Both the position numbers and the translations under genes were made by a program. From Camarhynchus parvulus (lineage: Eukaryota > Chordata > Aves > Passeriformes > Thraupidae): a DNA stretch of 64,000 bases. Positions 38,823 through 50,802 of the stretch are shown in pieces (the stretch's first letter is position 1; every line of letters starts with the position of its first letter). The notes beneath the pieces are model-generated. The model saw only the letters and a program-made list of their open reading frames with translations, ran no database searches and was not told the DNA's origin. The DNA is taken from contig NC_044596.1 in assembly GCF_901933205.1 (NCBI RefSeq), positions 3,350,001-3,414,000 on the forward strand. The letters run 5' to 3'.

Positions 38823-40142
38823 GGATGTAGGGAGGAAGGCTCCTTTCAGGTCCCATCATAACCTGAGCACCAACCCCTCTGCCCCAGGGCATGGCTGCCT
38901 GTCCCTGCTGCCCCCAGCCTCGGCCTCTCACAGAATTATCACCACTGAATTATTACCACTGAATTACTGCCCCGTTAAGTGCAACATATCTGCTAAAATT
39001 AATCATCTGCAAACAAATCCACACATTCCAGCAAGTGGAATGCTGCTATCATCCCAGCAGATAACCAGCTCAGCACTCTGTGCAGCCCAGGCTGACCTGG
39101 GGAGTCCCTGGGTTCCATGTCCCCAGTGCTCCTCAGATTCCCTGCGCTCCCCAGACACTCATCCGTGCGTTGCACACCAGCCTGGATGCTCTGTGGTGGT
39201 CACATCCTCAGGCCACGCGTGGGGAGAGCAGAAAGAGGCAGAATTAGTTGTATTTATAATTACTGAAAATGGAATTTGACCAGGACTGCGCCTCCCACAG
39301 CAGAAATGCCCCAGGACCATTGGTGGCTGCACAGGGCTGGGTTCTCTGCAGGGCAAGACCTCATTTTATCCTGATCACACCCAGCAGGACTTTGGAATAG
39401 CAGCTCCTGCCACAGGCAGCAGGAAACAAAAGGGGACCCATCTGTGCAGGAGGGACACCAGGGCTGGGAAGGGACAGGGAGAGTCCGGTGTAAATCATTC
39501 CCTGTGGAAAAACCACCTCACACATGGGTGAGAACTTCACTGGGTTTTGGGAGTGCTGGGGGGACAAAAATCCAACCAGCTGGACTCCAGCCCTGCCAGC
39601 ATCCCAGTCCAAACCCCAGCAAGTGCAGCAACCAAAAACAAATAAAGCTAATTTTTTTTAACTCATGCAACTGTGAAGAAGCAGAGCTTTATAAATGTAA
39701 ATATGACAAGAGGTTGATATAAACAACATAAACAGAAGAGAAAGATCTGATCACTGAGGCCCTTTGGGGTGGTTTTGTGTCCCAGTGTGCCCAGAGAGCC
39801 TTTCCTGCCTGTGCCAGGGGTCGGTGGCATTCCATGGGCCTGGCACGGACCTTGCTGGGCCCTCCCTGTGCCTGATGCTCCAAGCAGCTCCGAGGATGAG
39901 CAGCACCAGCTGGGAGCCAGCTCTGGAATTTCACCTTTTGCCTTTCTCCGGTGGAGCCTCTCTAGGAAAAAATGCCCTTTGCTGCTGGCAAAATTCCCTT
40001 TTGGCATGAACGCTCCAGCTAATTAACCCTGCACATTAGCCCTGGAAGTTAATTAGCACCATCTAGGAGGCTGCTGCCCCTCTTTCCATGGTGTAGGATC
40101 CCTGTGGATGCTGGAGCTCCGTGTTCCTGGGATTTGCTGTAG
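38823..40142. other. Spacer between the two family A LTRs, no gene seen
   Basis: Unique sequence without similarity to retroviral gag, pol or env and without a recognisable cellular exon. It argues that the flanking LTRs are separate insertions rather than the two ends of one provirus. Confidence 0.55.
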
Positions 40143-40963
40143 TGAAAAATGCGTATTTTATGATTGGTTTTTCACAAATATTCAAATGAATATTATATGC
40201 GTTGTGTTAGAAAGTTATGTTATATTAATTCTCCTAAGTAGTGTGTTAAATATATAGGAATATTTACCAATGTGAAAAATGCAATATTGGAATATTTACC
40301 AATGTGTATTACACTAATACTATATATGAAAATGATACTGTATGTGAAAAATGTGTATTTTATGATTGGTTTCTCACAAATATTAAAATGAATATTATAT
40401 GTGTTGTGTTAGAAAGTGATGCTGTGTTAATTCTCTTAAGCAGTGTGTTAAATATAGTTTTAGGTAATAACAAAATATTAAAATAGAAACTGTGCTATAT
40501 AAGATACTTTTTTACAAGAAAGGACTCGCACTGAGATAGCAACCTCAGGACACCTGAATCTTTCAGGGAAAGAGAATTTATTGCCCCATTATCAGGAGAA
40601 ATGAACTTCTTTCTGCGTCACCCAGGTAGATGATGCCGTCAGGATTCAGAGGAAGAAGCTGACACTGCCCAGACAGAATCCTGTGTTTGAATGGAATTTA
40701 TGCATCATGGATGAGATGTATGAATATGCAACAGGCTGTTGTTTTTAAGGGTTAATCCTCTGTTAACGTGGGTCCTTTTTCAGGCTTATTTTGCACACCA
40801 AATGTACCCGGACCATTTGTAACTCTTTGTTTCTGTTATCTCATATTGTCCTAATCCAAATTGTCCAGATTATCATTACTCTAATTATATTACCATTTTT
40901 ATAACCATTTTCTTACTATTAAACTTTTAAAATTTTAAAACCAAGCGATTGGCGTTTTTCACA
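40143..40963 (+). mobile_element. Solo LTR, family A, copy 2
   Basis: Same orientation and family as 37239-37988, starting TGAAAAATGCG and ending GTTTTTCACA. It also has a repeated 5' segment (near 40143 and 40332), with extra AATATTTACCAATGTG copies between. A TATATAAG box is intact at 40496-40503, whereas copy 1 has a decayed version. Confidence 0.75.
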
Positions 40964-41394
40964 CTGCGACAGAAACCTCTGGAACACCCGTGGGCCACTC
41001 CTGCTGCTGTGCCACGTTCCTGTCCCACAGGGCTCTGCTCATATCAGCCTGTCCTGTAAAAAACCCCACTGGCTATGAGTTACTAATGATATTTACAGGA
41101 TAACTGCTCGGCAATGATTACCTCTGCGGGTCAGATGGCAATGAATCAGCCCCCTTCCCCCGGGCACCCCGGGCAGGGTGTTCCTCTGCAGCGCTGATGA
41201 TTGATTTCCATACCATGAGCTTTCCTGGCAGGAGCTGCCGATGCCTCGAGCGTGCACAAATATTTCTTTCCAAATGAAATTTAAAATGTAAGTCCTAACT
41301 ATAAAACAGAGCTGTACATACTAAAATATTCCCAGAGATAACTGCTGTGTCCTAAGTCTGTTTAAAAGTCTGGTAAAAAACTTGTACACAACTG

Positions 41395-42090
41395 AGGTAC
41401 CTAAGTGATATTCTCTTTTCAGATTAATTATACTTATTTATATATTTGCATATAAATATATAAATAAGTATATATAAATAAATATATAAATATGTATATA
41501 TAAATATATATATACTTTATTATTTATATTTTTATATATATAATTATACTTAATATATATAATTAATTATACTTATTTATATATTTGCATATAAGTATAT
41601 AAATAAGTATATATAAATAAATATATATATAAATATAAATACATATACTTTATTGTTTATATTTATATATAAATAATTATACTTAATATATATAATTAAT
41701 TATACTTATTTATATATTTGCATAGATATATAAATAAGTATATATAAATAAATATATAAATAAGTATATATAAATATATATTTATTACTTATACTTTATT
41801 ATTTGTATTTATATATATAAATAATTATACTTAATATATATAATTAATTATACTTATTTATATATTTGCATATAGATATATAAGTATATATAAATAAATA
41901 TATAAATAAGTATATATAAATATATATACTTTATTATTTATACGTTATGTTTATATTTATATATAAATATATATACTATATTTATATATAAATAATATAT
42001 AAATAAGTATATATAAATATATATAATATATATTTATGTAATATATTATATAGAATACTTATTAATATATAATATACTTATTAATTATAC
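41395..42090. repeat. AT-rich array with a higher-order unit of about 140 bp
   Basis: Nearly pure A/T sequence. The phrase CTTATTTATATATTTGCATA returns four times (near 41430, 41569, 41703, 41848), each followed by TAAATAAGTATATATAAATA, showing a higher-order tandem repeat on top of the dinucleotide-like background. Confidence 0.9.
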
Positions 42091-42559
42091 TTCAGTCTCA
42101 CCGCCTCTACCAATTGATATCCATAAGTCCTTAGGAAACTTAGAAAATTTAAAAGTAATTTAACACTTTTGGTTCTATTAAAAAAAAAATTACAGTGACA
42201 GGAGTTATTTGCACTCGCTATTTTCTGAAAAGCCTGAACATCAAACTTTATGTTGAATTTTATTTCATATCAAACTAAAGGAGAATTTTTTGGAGAATTG
42301 AAAGGAGAGTTTAGGAATTTAAAGGAGAATTTTTACCCTGGGAGCGAGCCCAGCCCGCACCGCTGCCTTCCCCACTCCCGTCGCCCCAACCGTGCATTCC
42401 CCTCCCGTCTGTCCCTCTGTCCGCTCCCTTTTCCCGTCGTTCTGTCGTTCTGCGGCGCTCGGAGGTGGCAGCACATCCCGGTGACACCAGAGCCACCCTA
42501 TGGAGGGCTTGACAGCTGGCCTGCAAGCAAAGCTCAGTTAACAGAAGAAATAACAATTG

Positions 42560-42895
42560 GTGATTTTCAAGTGTATCCATAGCAAAGAAAAAGACAAGGC
42601 TGTCAGCAAGGAAACAGATTAGAAAAAATCCATGAGAACTTTTGTAAGCTAGACTCTGTGCATAAGTAGGTGTGTATACGTGCCTTATTAAATTTCTGTA
42701 AAAATTTTGCCAATTATATTGATGTTAATTGCTTTGCACCAATGAATATAATAAGTTATTGTGGTGTAGTTAATGACTTAGATCACGCTATGTTAAGAGT
42801 ATATAAGCTGGAGAACACGCAGAATAAAAAACTTTTTTCTTCTTAGACCCTGATCATGTGTGTGTGTCATGTGTGATAGTGCAGTGACATCATCC
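42560..42895 (+). mobile_element. Possible LTR of a third family
   Basis: AT-rich sequence ends with a promoter-like TATATAAG (42800-42807) followed closely by AATAAA (42823-42828) and a GT-rich stretch, the order seen in LTR U3-R-U5. No matching copy or target duplication was found in the window, so ends and identity are uncertain. Confidence 0.4.
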
Positions 42896-43079
42896 CCGTG
42901 AACACCTCGCGCCAAGCTGCCCTTGGGGACAACGGGAACACGAGGGATCCATTCCTCCACAGCCAATTACCCCTGCAGATCCCTTCTGAGGCCAATTCCC
43001 TTGGGGACATGTCCCTGCTGATGTCCCTGTCCATCTCATCACCTGCAGCACCCTGGCTGGGACCTGGCTCCTGCGCTGT

Positions 43080-43575
43080 CAGGAGGAGTCCAGGAGCCTG
43101 GAGAAGAAAGAGAGGAGATCAGGATCCTGGAGAGGAGATCAGGATCCTAGAGAAGACAGGAGTCCAGGAGCCTGAAGAAGTGATTTCAGGATCCTGGAGA
43201 GAAGAGGAGGTCAGGATCCTGGAGAAGAGAGATCAGGATTCTGGATACGAGAGGAGTCCAGGAACCTGGAGAAGAGATCAGGAGCCTGGAGAGGAAAGGA
43301 GTCCAGGAGCCTGGACATGAGAGGAGATCAGGATCCTGGAGAAGAGAGATCAGGATCCTGGACATGAGAGGAGTCTGGGAGCCTGGAGAAGAGAGGATTC
43401 CAGGACCCTGGAGAAGAGAGATCAGGATCCTGGAAAGGAATCCAGGATCCTGGAGAGGAGATCAGGATCCTGGGGACGAGATCAGGAGCCTGGACATGAG
43501 AGGAGATCAGGATCCTAGAGAAAAGAGGAGATCAAGATCCTGGAGAGGAGAGATCAGGATCCTGGAGAAGACATC
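43080..43575. repeat. Minisatellite with GGATCCTGGAGAAGAG units
   Basis: More than twenty irregular copies of a unit of about 22 bp: GGATCCTGGAGAAGAGA, GGAGTCCAGGAGCCTGGA and ATCAGGATCCTGGA. It lies 1 kb upstream of the proposed SLC26A9 first exon. Confidence 0.92.
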
Positions 43576-43800
43576 AGGGTGCTGGCCCCAGCTCTGCACG
43601 GTGATGCTGCCACGGGTTGGACACGATGGCAGCACGGGACGGGTCTCATCCCCTGCTCTGAGCTGCCTGCTCCCTGACCTGTCCAGGAGCTTTTCCACTT
43701 TCAAACGCTGCCTCTCCCAAACCGCTGGCGGCTCCCACGCCAGGACACCGAGCAGCACCTCCTCAGGGGTGGCTCCGGAGCTGCAGCTCCGGCCCCTCCC

Positions 43801-44190
43801 TGCCCATCGCTGCTCCCGCCAGGGGCGTCACACGAACTGTCACACACCCCGAGCGCGGCCAGGTGCCTGCCAGGCTGATGGCAGATATCTCCCGCACATC
43901 CCCGAGAGCTCCCAGGAGCCGCAATCCCGAGTTTCCCCTCTGTTCCCCGCTGTTCCCATCCCTTTGAACCGGGCAGCGACGGAGGCTCCGCTCCCCGCTG
44001 CCCATCGCCAGGGGCATCACACGAACCTGTCACACCCTGAGCGCGGCCAGGTGCCCGCCAGGCTGATGGCAGATAGCGCAGCTCTCGTACATCCCTGAGA
44101 GCTCCCACAATCCCGAGTTTCCCCTCTGTTCCCCGCTGCTCCCATCCCTTTGAACCGGGCAGTGACGGAGGCTCCGCTCCCCGCTGCCCA
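43801..44190. repeat. 189-bp GC-rich tandem duplication upstream of SLC26A9
   Basis: Two copies (about 43801-44000 and 44001-44190), each containing GAGCGCGGCCAGGTGCC, GAGTTTCCCCTCTGTTCCCC and GAACCGGGCAG; the start of a third follows. The block ends about 330 bp before the SLC26A9 promoter motifs. Confidence 0.9.
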
Positions 44191-44521
44191 GCGCTCCCCG
44201 CCGGGGTCGGCCGCGGGCACAAAGCGCCCCATTGTCCATCCCGGGAGCTCAAAGGCCGGGCAGACGCTGCCCACAGCCCCCACCAAAGCATCTCCCGCTG
44301 CCCCCCGCCCGTGTTAGCCGAGGGAGGTGAATATGGGTTATTGTCACCCAGAGCACCGAGGGAGCCGCGCAGGGGATCAAACAAGCCAGGCCGGAGAGGA
44401 AGGGGTGGGGTGAGGGGGGACATCCAAAAAAGCTCTTCTGCCTCTTCAGATCTCCCCTTATCTCCCCTGGCTATCTCCTGAGCTTAGCCTGGGTGTACCT
44501 GCTCGCAATTACCTCCTCAAG

Positions 44522-44670
44522 CCAATCAGGCGCCGAGCACAGCCCTCGGTCCCCTTGACTGAGGTGATTTATAAATGACTCACGGGCTGCTTTGAGCGCA
44601 GACCTCTGCTCGGCTCCTGCGGCACCTCTCCTGCCACATCTGCGCCATCGGCCGCCCTCCCGAGGCGCAG
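44522..44670 (+). promoter_or_regulatory. Probable SLC26A9 promoter and noncoding first exon
   Basis: CCAAT at 44522-44526 and TTATAAAT at 44569-44576 are followed, at the expected spacing, by a region ending in a splice donor (GCGCAG then GTAACG at 44671). The SLC26A9 coding exon at 50803 begins only two bases after its acceptor, so a noncoding upstream exon is required. This is the best candidate seen within 6 kb. No other gene's exons lie nearby. Confidence 0.5.
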
Positions 44671-47600
44671 GTAACGCCAACAATCGGGCTCTTTGTCTGG
44701 GTGGGCGTGGGGGATTTACACTCCGCTTGCACAGCCACTGGGTGTGAGAAGCACTCTTTGGAGAACTGGTACTTCTATTTTTTTCTCTTTTTTTTTCCTT
44801 TCCTTTTTCCCCCCTTCTCTTTTCCTCCCTTCTTTCGCCAAGGGGATTTACAGCAGCAGATTTACTCAGGAATTAGCAACACCAACCATCCAGCAGCTTG
44901 ATTTATTATGAAGAGAGAGTCTGGAAGAGCCAAATATGTGAATTAATTATTGCTAGAATAAATCCTGCCACCTTATCCTGCTGAGATGTGTGGAGGGATT
45001 TGTCTGATATAGGACAGGCAACACTGATGAGAAACGTTCACTTTCTGCGCCCTTGTTGTGACCAGAACTTTCTGTGCATGAGACTGTGGGAAGTGAGGAT
45101 GCTGCAGCCCAAATTGGGTGTTGTACATCCCGGGATAGAGGGGAGGGATGTGGAGCCCCGAGCCTGCAGGCAGGGCTTGGGAAGCACAGGGATCAGCCCA
45201 GGAAAGGGGATTTGGCTGCACAGGGCATCCTGTGCTCACAGCCAGGTTAGGAGGGAATCATAAAGCTGGGAATGAGGAGTGCTCCCAGACTGAGACCTGT
45301 CACACTGACAGGTGTGACCCCTGCAGGGGCTCCAGCTCCTCCCAGTGCCCTTCCAAGGGATGTTTAGCTCCACTTTGGGCAGGATCTTGTATATAAACAA
45401 GAGGAGATATCCCCTCAGTCTTGCCCCATGGTGGAAAACTGCAGCTCCCACAGCCGGGATGCTTTCTGCTCTGCCCTGATTAAATTTGTCCACACCTTAT
45501 TTGTAAGCAGGCTGGAACCTGGAGCTGGGGACTGTCCTCCTTTCCCTCAGAGATAAGTCCCTGCAGTGACATTTGTCCTGGTCACGCCGTGTTTCTGCCC
45601 CGGCTCAGAGATTCCCAGCACAGAAATTCTGTCCCATCCTCCATCTCCAGGACAGGACAGACAGGCTGACCCCAGGGGTGTTTTTCCTTCTCCCAGAGTG
45701 GATCCACAGGGGAGGGAGCATGTGGAGGAGTGAGCTCTCAGCAGGCATCCCAGATCAGTGCTGGCAGGAGCTGCGGGAACGCTGCAAACTTTGTAATTCC
45801 TTCAGATTTGTGTTGCCCACCTGCTCTTCAAGGGTCTGCGTCAGAAACAGGCGAAGAACAGAGACTGTGGCACTGAGGGACAACAAAGTCTCACTTCTCC
45901 GTCCTCTAAATGTCCTTTGCAGTTCACTCCTGCCCACCCCAGCTGCCTTTTGCACGGGAAGGGGATGGAAACAGCACTTCCAGGGATTGGGCTGAGAGGC
46001 TGTTGGGGTCAGGCACTGCTCTGCCACACTCACCAAGGTGGGGACAGCAGGGCAGGGAAGCTTTTGGGATGCCCAGACAGACACACAGACTTTGGGATGG
46101 ACACCCCAAAGCAGCACCCCAGGCCATGTGCTCAATGCCTGACCCCAGCCCAGCCCTTCCTCCCAGAGCCACGGAGCTGGTGTGACTCTGACAGCAACCA
46201 AGAGCTGGGGTGGGGTTGGAACAAGTGGGCAAAACAAAAAAATCCCAGGGAAAGTGGGTCCAACCTGGGCTTTGCTGCCCTGCTGTCAGTGCCCACACTT
46301 TGCTCCCTGACAGCAAAGCACAGGAGCCGAGCTCCTGTGTATAAACATGTCTCTTAATAAACACCCTGCGAGACAAACACCTTGGCTTCACCCTCAGGAG
46401 CTGGCAGATGCCTGCAGATTTGATCATTCTGGTTACCAGGCACAGAGCTAGTTTGGTCAGAAACTCGTGTGAAGTGGGACATCAAACATTGGCACCGGCC
46501 CAGCAGCGGCAGCACAAGAGCTCTGCCCGCTGCCTGAGCTGGGCTGGGTCACTCCCAACCAGAAAAGGACCATCTGCCCATGGAAATCACCTTGGAACAC
46601 TCCAATTATTGCATCTGAAAGGAAAGAAAGCGTTGGTGGAATGCCTGCTGTTCCGTGGTGAAGGTGCAGGAGTGGGGAATGGGCTGGGGGATGCTGGGGG
46701 GCACTGGGGTGGGAGGTGGGAGCTGGAGGGAAGCAGAGATGTCTCCTCCTGGCCCTGCTCTGTGGCACGGGACCCATTCCCTGCCTGCCCAAGATCCATC
46801 AGAGCCCTTTAGCACCTCCTTGCACCCCCTTCCCCCTCTGGCTCTTCTTCCACCCACAGCCATCGCTGTGGTTCCTCCTGGAAAATGGGCTGGAACAGCA
46901 AAGTTTTGACTAAACTTTATGGATTCTGGCATTCTGCCTTTTCTGAGGCATGGATGTTTTTCATAACTGATTTATATGCTCTCCTGGTGTTTTGCTCTTC
47001 TATTTCTAATGGGTAAAGGTTAAGAAAAGGTTAAACCCCAGTGTGTGCCCAGTGCATGGCATCAACCCCCTGAATACAACCCCTGCTTCTTCCCCCTCCC
47101 CAGATTACTGGGAACGATTTTTTTTCCCCAAAATACTCATGCCAGAATTGTGGGACTGTAGATCACTGCCAGATTTTCTTCCTGAATCAGTTCTGTTGTA
47201 GGTGAAGCCTGTGCCATTCAGAGCCAAAGGTAAAACAGAACTAAATCAACCAAATTCTAAGTGTGAAAAAGAATTTGTGCCCAGGTGGCCCAGCTGCAGA
47301 CCCTGGGGTCCCTGGGTGGCCAGTTCCTGGTGAGGTCCATCAGTTGGACTGGGTTCTGGCAGGTTCCCAGTGCCAGGAGGTTGCAGGGAGTGACCAGGGA
47401 GTGCAGGGGTGGATCTGCCAGTGCCCATGGCAGAGGTGAATTGTACAACATCTCCTGAAACACCTGAGCTGAGTGAGTGCCAGCAGGAGCCTCCTCCTCC
47501 TCGGGCACAGGGGAGCTGGTGTGGGGGAGAGTTCAGTCAGGGGGAGCACCTGGCGCTGCAGAGCCTGGCACTGGCACATCTGGCACTGGCACAGCTGGAA

Positions 47601-50600
47601 CTGCCACAGCTGGCACTGCCACATCTGGCACCAAAAGCACAACCCCTGTGCCAGGCAAGTCTCAGGGAGGAGCTGAGGCTTCCCCTGCTGACCCTGCAGG
47701 GCCTGGGGGCCCGTTCACCGTGCTGCCCCAGGGCTCCTGTGGCACCTGAAGGCTCCAGACCAGGGCCATGGGAGTCAAGACCTTGTCCTGGTGTTGCAAC
47801 CAAACCCTTGCACCTGTGCCTGTGTTCTGCTGGTCTGGGCGACAGGGGGGAGCTGCTTTTATGGCCCTTTCTTGGGCAATGAGGCCGGGAGGGGGTGTTT
47901 TGGATGGAGATTCACACGGGCTTGGGAAGAGGTTGGACCTCTGAACCCAGTCCTGAAGCAAACAGCACAGAGGGCTGGGTGTGCCTCGTGCAAGGAGAGG
48001 GGGGATGGAGAGGGGGCAGGCAAAGGAGGAAGTGTTATTTCAGAGCACTGATCTTTAAGAAGCAGCTGGTTGAATGGGACATTTGTCCATGTCCAGCACT
48101 GGGGTCAGTTTGGGCCCTTGTGTCACGCCTAAGGCAGGGATCAGATGGATCTCTCACCAAATTTTGACTCATTCCTTGGCCTGGAGCTGCTGCTCTGTGC
48201 CTACGTCAGTGCAGCAAAGTGGCTTTGTGCCAGTGGCTCCTATCAACACCAGCCAGGAACCTCAATGTGACTTTCCTCTTCCCAAGCACAGCTATCACCA
48301 GCACGGGGCAGCAGATAAGAGTTCAGTGAGTGTGTTTGCAGAATGAACTCTGCGAGAAAAGGTCTGTGCCTGGCATGCACAGCCTGGCCCGGGCCTGGCA
48401 GGGCTGGGATCGGCCAGGTCTGGACCGAGGGGACACCCATGTCATGTTGGGACAGTGTTGGTCACCCACATCACGTTGCTGGAGCAGCTCGGCTCTCATG
48501 TGTTGTTTGCTCTGATATCACGTCCCATTTGTGTACTCAATGAGGTCAAATCTTACATTTCTGAGCATCACTCCCTGCAGGGATGGGCAGCCTGAACACT
48601 TGCGAGCTCTTGGAGCTCTTCTCCCAGCCCTTGTCCTTTATTTCCACGCTCAAACTGGATGAGAGATCTTGAAAAACCTGGTCCCTGCAATGCACAGCTG
48701 TCTGGCACTCCGCTCTCCCCTCCACACTCATGGAATTGCTCCAGGGTCCTGCCCCAGCTGCAGGGTTTAAACCAGCTCTGCAGCTTGCCTTGGGCTCATC
48801 CCAGCAGCACCAGGCCCAGCTGGATTTGCCTTTTGTTCAAGGAGCAGCCACGCAGCTCCTCGTGCTCTTTACTGCCCAAATCTCTGAGGTTTCAGCTGCT
48901 GTTTGATCTGGGCAAGGCTGCGATAAGCCAAGTCAAGAACTTGACTCTGTCCGGGACGCTGACATCACGAGCCTGTTTGTTTAAGATGGAATTTAATCAT
49001 GGGGATATTTTCCCCTCTGTACCTGCTCTGTTGATTATTTTTTCCTGATTGCCAACACTTTCACTCAGCGGGGGAATTTCATTAAAGAGCTGGGATTTAA
49101 TTGGCTGCTTGGGTCTGTCTGGTGGCAGAAGGGATGGAGACCGGAGAGACCACCAGGGATTATCAGTCCTCAGAAGCTGTTGCTGAGTCTGGATTTATAA
49201 AATATTCACCAAGGAGAACTGGAAATTCTGAGCAGAGCTGTGGAGCTGGGAGGAAAGCTGGGAACAGCCACAGGATCACTGAAAACGTGGGAAAACCACG
49301 ATTATTTATCAGGCAGGCTTTTGGCATGAGGGACTGGGAAGAGCCCTGGTTAGAGCTGCTTTCCAAAGGCAGAGCTCGTCCTTGCGCTTGGAGAGGAATC
49401 TCCAGGGGAAAAGGAGCAGCGGGGATGCCCTGCAGAGGGCACTGGATCCGGCACCGGGACGGGTTTCCCCTTTGCTCCGAAGCCGTGGGCTGGGGTCCCT
49501 CCCGAGCCCCGTGGGTGCAGCTCAGAGCTGGAATCTCAAACACCCCACGGCCGGGGCAGTTTTACAGCAGAGCGCTCTTGATGGCCCCTGTGATCTCTAA
49601 AAGGGTTGATGACCTCCCTTTCTAGACCCATTAGCTGCTATTTGCATAATGATTCTGCTGACCTAAATTCTCCCCAAAGTTTCGGCTCCCTGCATCATCC
49701 TTTCCTTCCTGCCCTGCTCTCCTACAATCCCCTCCTGTCCCCACTCCGGGGCACAGCCAGGGCTCTCTCCTGTGCTGTGCAAGGATATTTCGCTCATCCC
49801 TGACTTTCAGCAGCGCCCAGAGAGGGGAGGGGAAGCTCTGGCACATCCAGATCGCTCTGTAAGCTCTCAACAACCTGGATGTTGCTTCTCGATGCATTCT
49901 CCTGCCTGAATCACCAGCTTTTCCCACCCCCTCTTCTCCTCCTGTGTTGGGCAATGACCCATTTAGATTCACACCAAAACACAAATAATTACCGAGATGC
50001 TGGGTTTATATCTGACCACTTCCTCCCCTCCCAGCCCGGCCACTCCGGGGTGATTCCCCCTCTCGTGGGCACGGTAAAATCAGGGACATCTGAAGTTCAT
50101 CATCCCAGACCCAGATACCGGGCAGGACTGGTCTGCCGGGATGTTTGGGCATCTTCATCACTGCCCATGAGTTAGCAACAGTTATCTCCCCGAGCATCAC
50201 TTCCTAGAGGAACCCGGGCGCTCACCCACGGCCGGGAGCATTGGGAAGGTTCTGGAATGCTGGGCAGCGTGGCAGGAACACCTCGGAAGGGATCCAGCCC
50301 TCAATCATCCCCTGTGCCAGTATCAACCAGCCTGGCAAAGCCTTGGTGGTGAAACCGAGCCATGGGAAAGGTCAAGTGCCTCGCCCCAGGCAAAAGGCAC
50401 TCCCGGAGCTGGGATTAACACCCCTAACCCTAACCTGGGATTAACCCTAACCCGGGATTAACCCTAACCCTGCCCGCCTGCCGGGCGGCCCAGGGTCCCT
50501 TGGCACGGCACCGCTCATTAACAGCGCTCGTTAGCATCGCTCATTAGCATCACCTCCGAGGAGCTGGGAAAGCTGCGGGGCCGGGGAGCAGCAGCAGCCC

Positions 50601-50752
50601 CTGGAGCTGGGAGAAGCCACTCCCAGGACCTGCCTCTCTGCCACGGGGAAACTATTTAGGGTGGAGGAGCTCGGGGAGGGCTCCAGACGCTGGAGGTGTC
50701 CGCTCTGGGCCAACTCCAGCCGCATTCTTGGCTTTGCTCTTTCTATTTATTT

Positions 50753-50787
<35 letters not shown>

Positions 50788-50800
50788 CCAAATGATGCAG
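44671..50800 (+). other. Presumed first intron of SLC26A9
   Basis: About 6 kb of mostly unique sequence. It includes a short Gly/Thr-type repeat of CTGGCACTGGCACA at 47555-47640, an octamer ATTTGCAT at 49640-49647 in an AT-balanced stretch that could be regulatory, telomere-like motifs at 50429-50470, and a T-run (50755-50784) that forms the pyrimidine tract of the next acceptor. No coding exon was recognised. Confidence 0.45.
50415..50475. repeat. Short telomere-like motif cluster (CCCTAA)
   Basis: Several CCCTAACC motifs are set in a 16-19 bp tandem unit with GGGATTAA. They are too few to call a true interstitial telomere array; a minisatellite that happens to contain the motif is as likely. 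Confidence 0.7.
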
Positions 50801-50802
50801 AG

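Noticed and set aside
38004..38861. 285-codon frame with Gly-Met-Asp-Trp repeats
   Set aside because: It is a translation of the GGGAT/GGATCCAT array; no homology or splice support.
37239..40963. A single full-length provirus bounded by the two LTRs
   Set aside because: The 2.1 kb between them lacks any retroviral frame, is mainly unique sequence and a GGGAT array, and no shared flanking duplication exists.
44530..44690. A coding first exon for an unknown gene near the TATA-type motif
   Set aside because: No open frame joins in phase to any downstream exon other than as a noncoding leader to SLC26A9.
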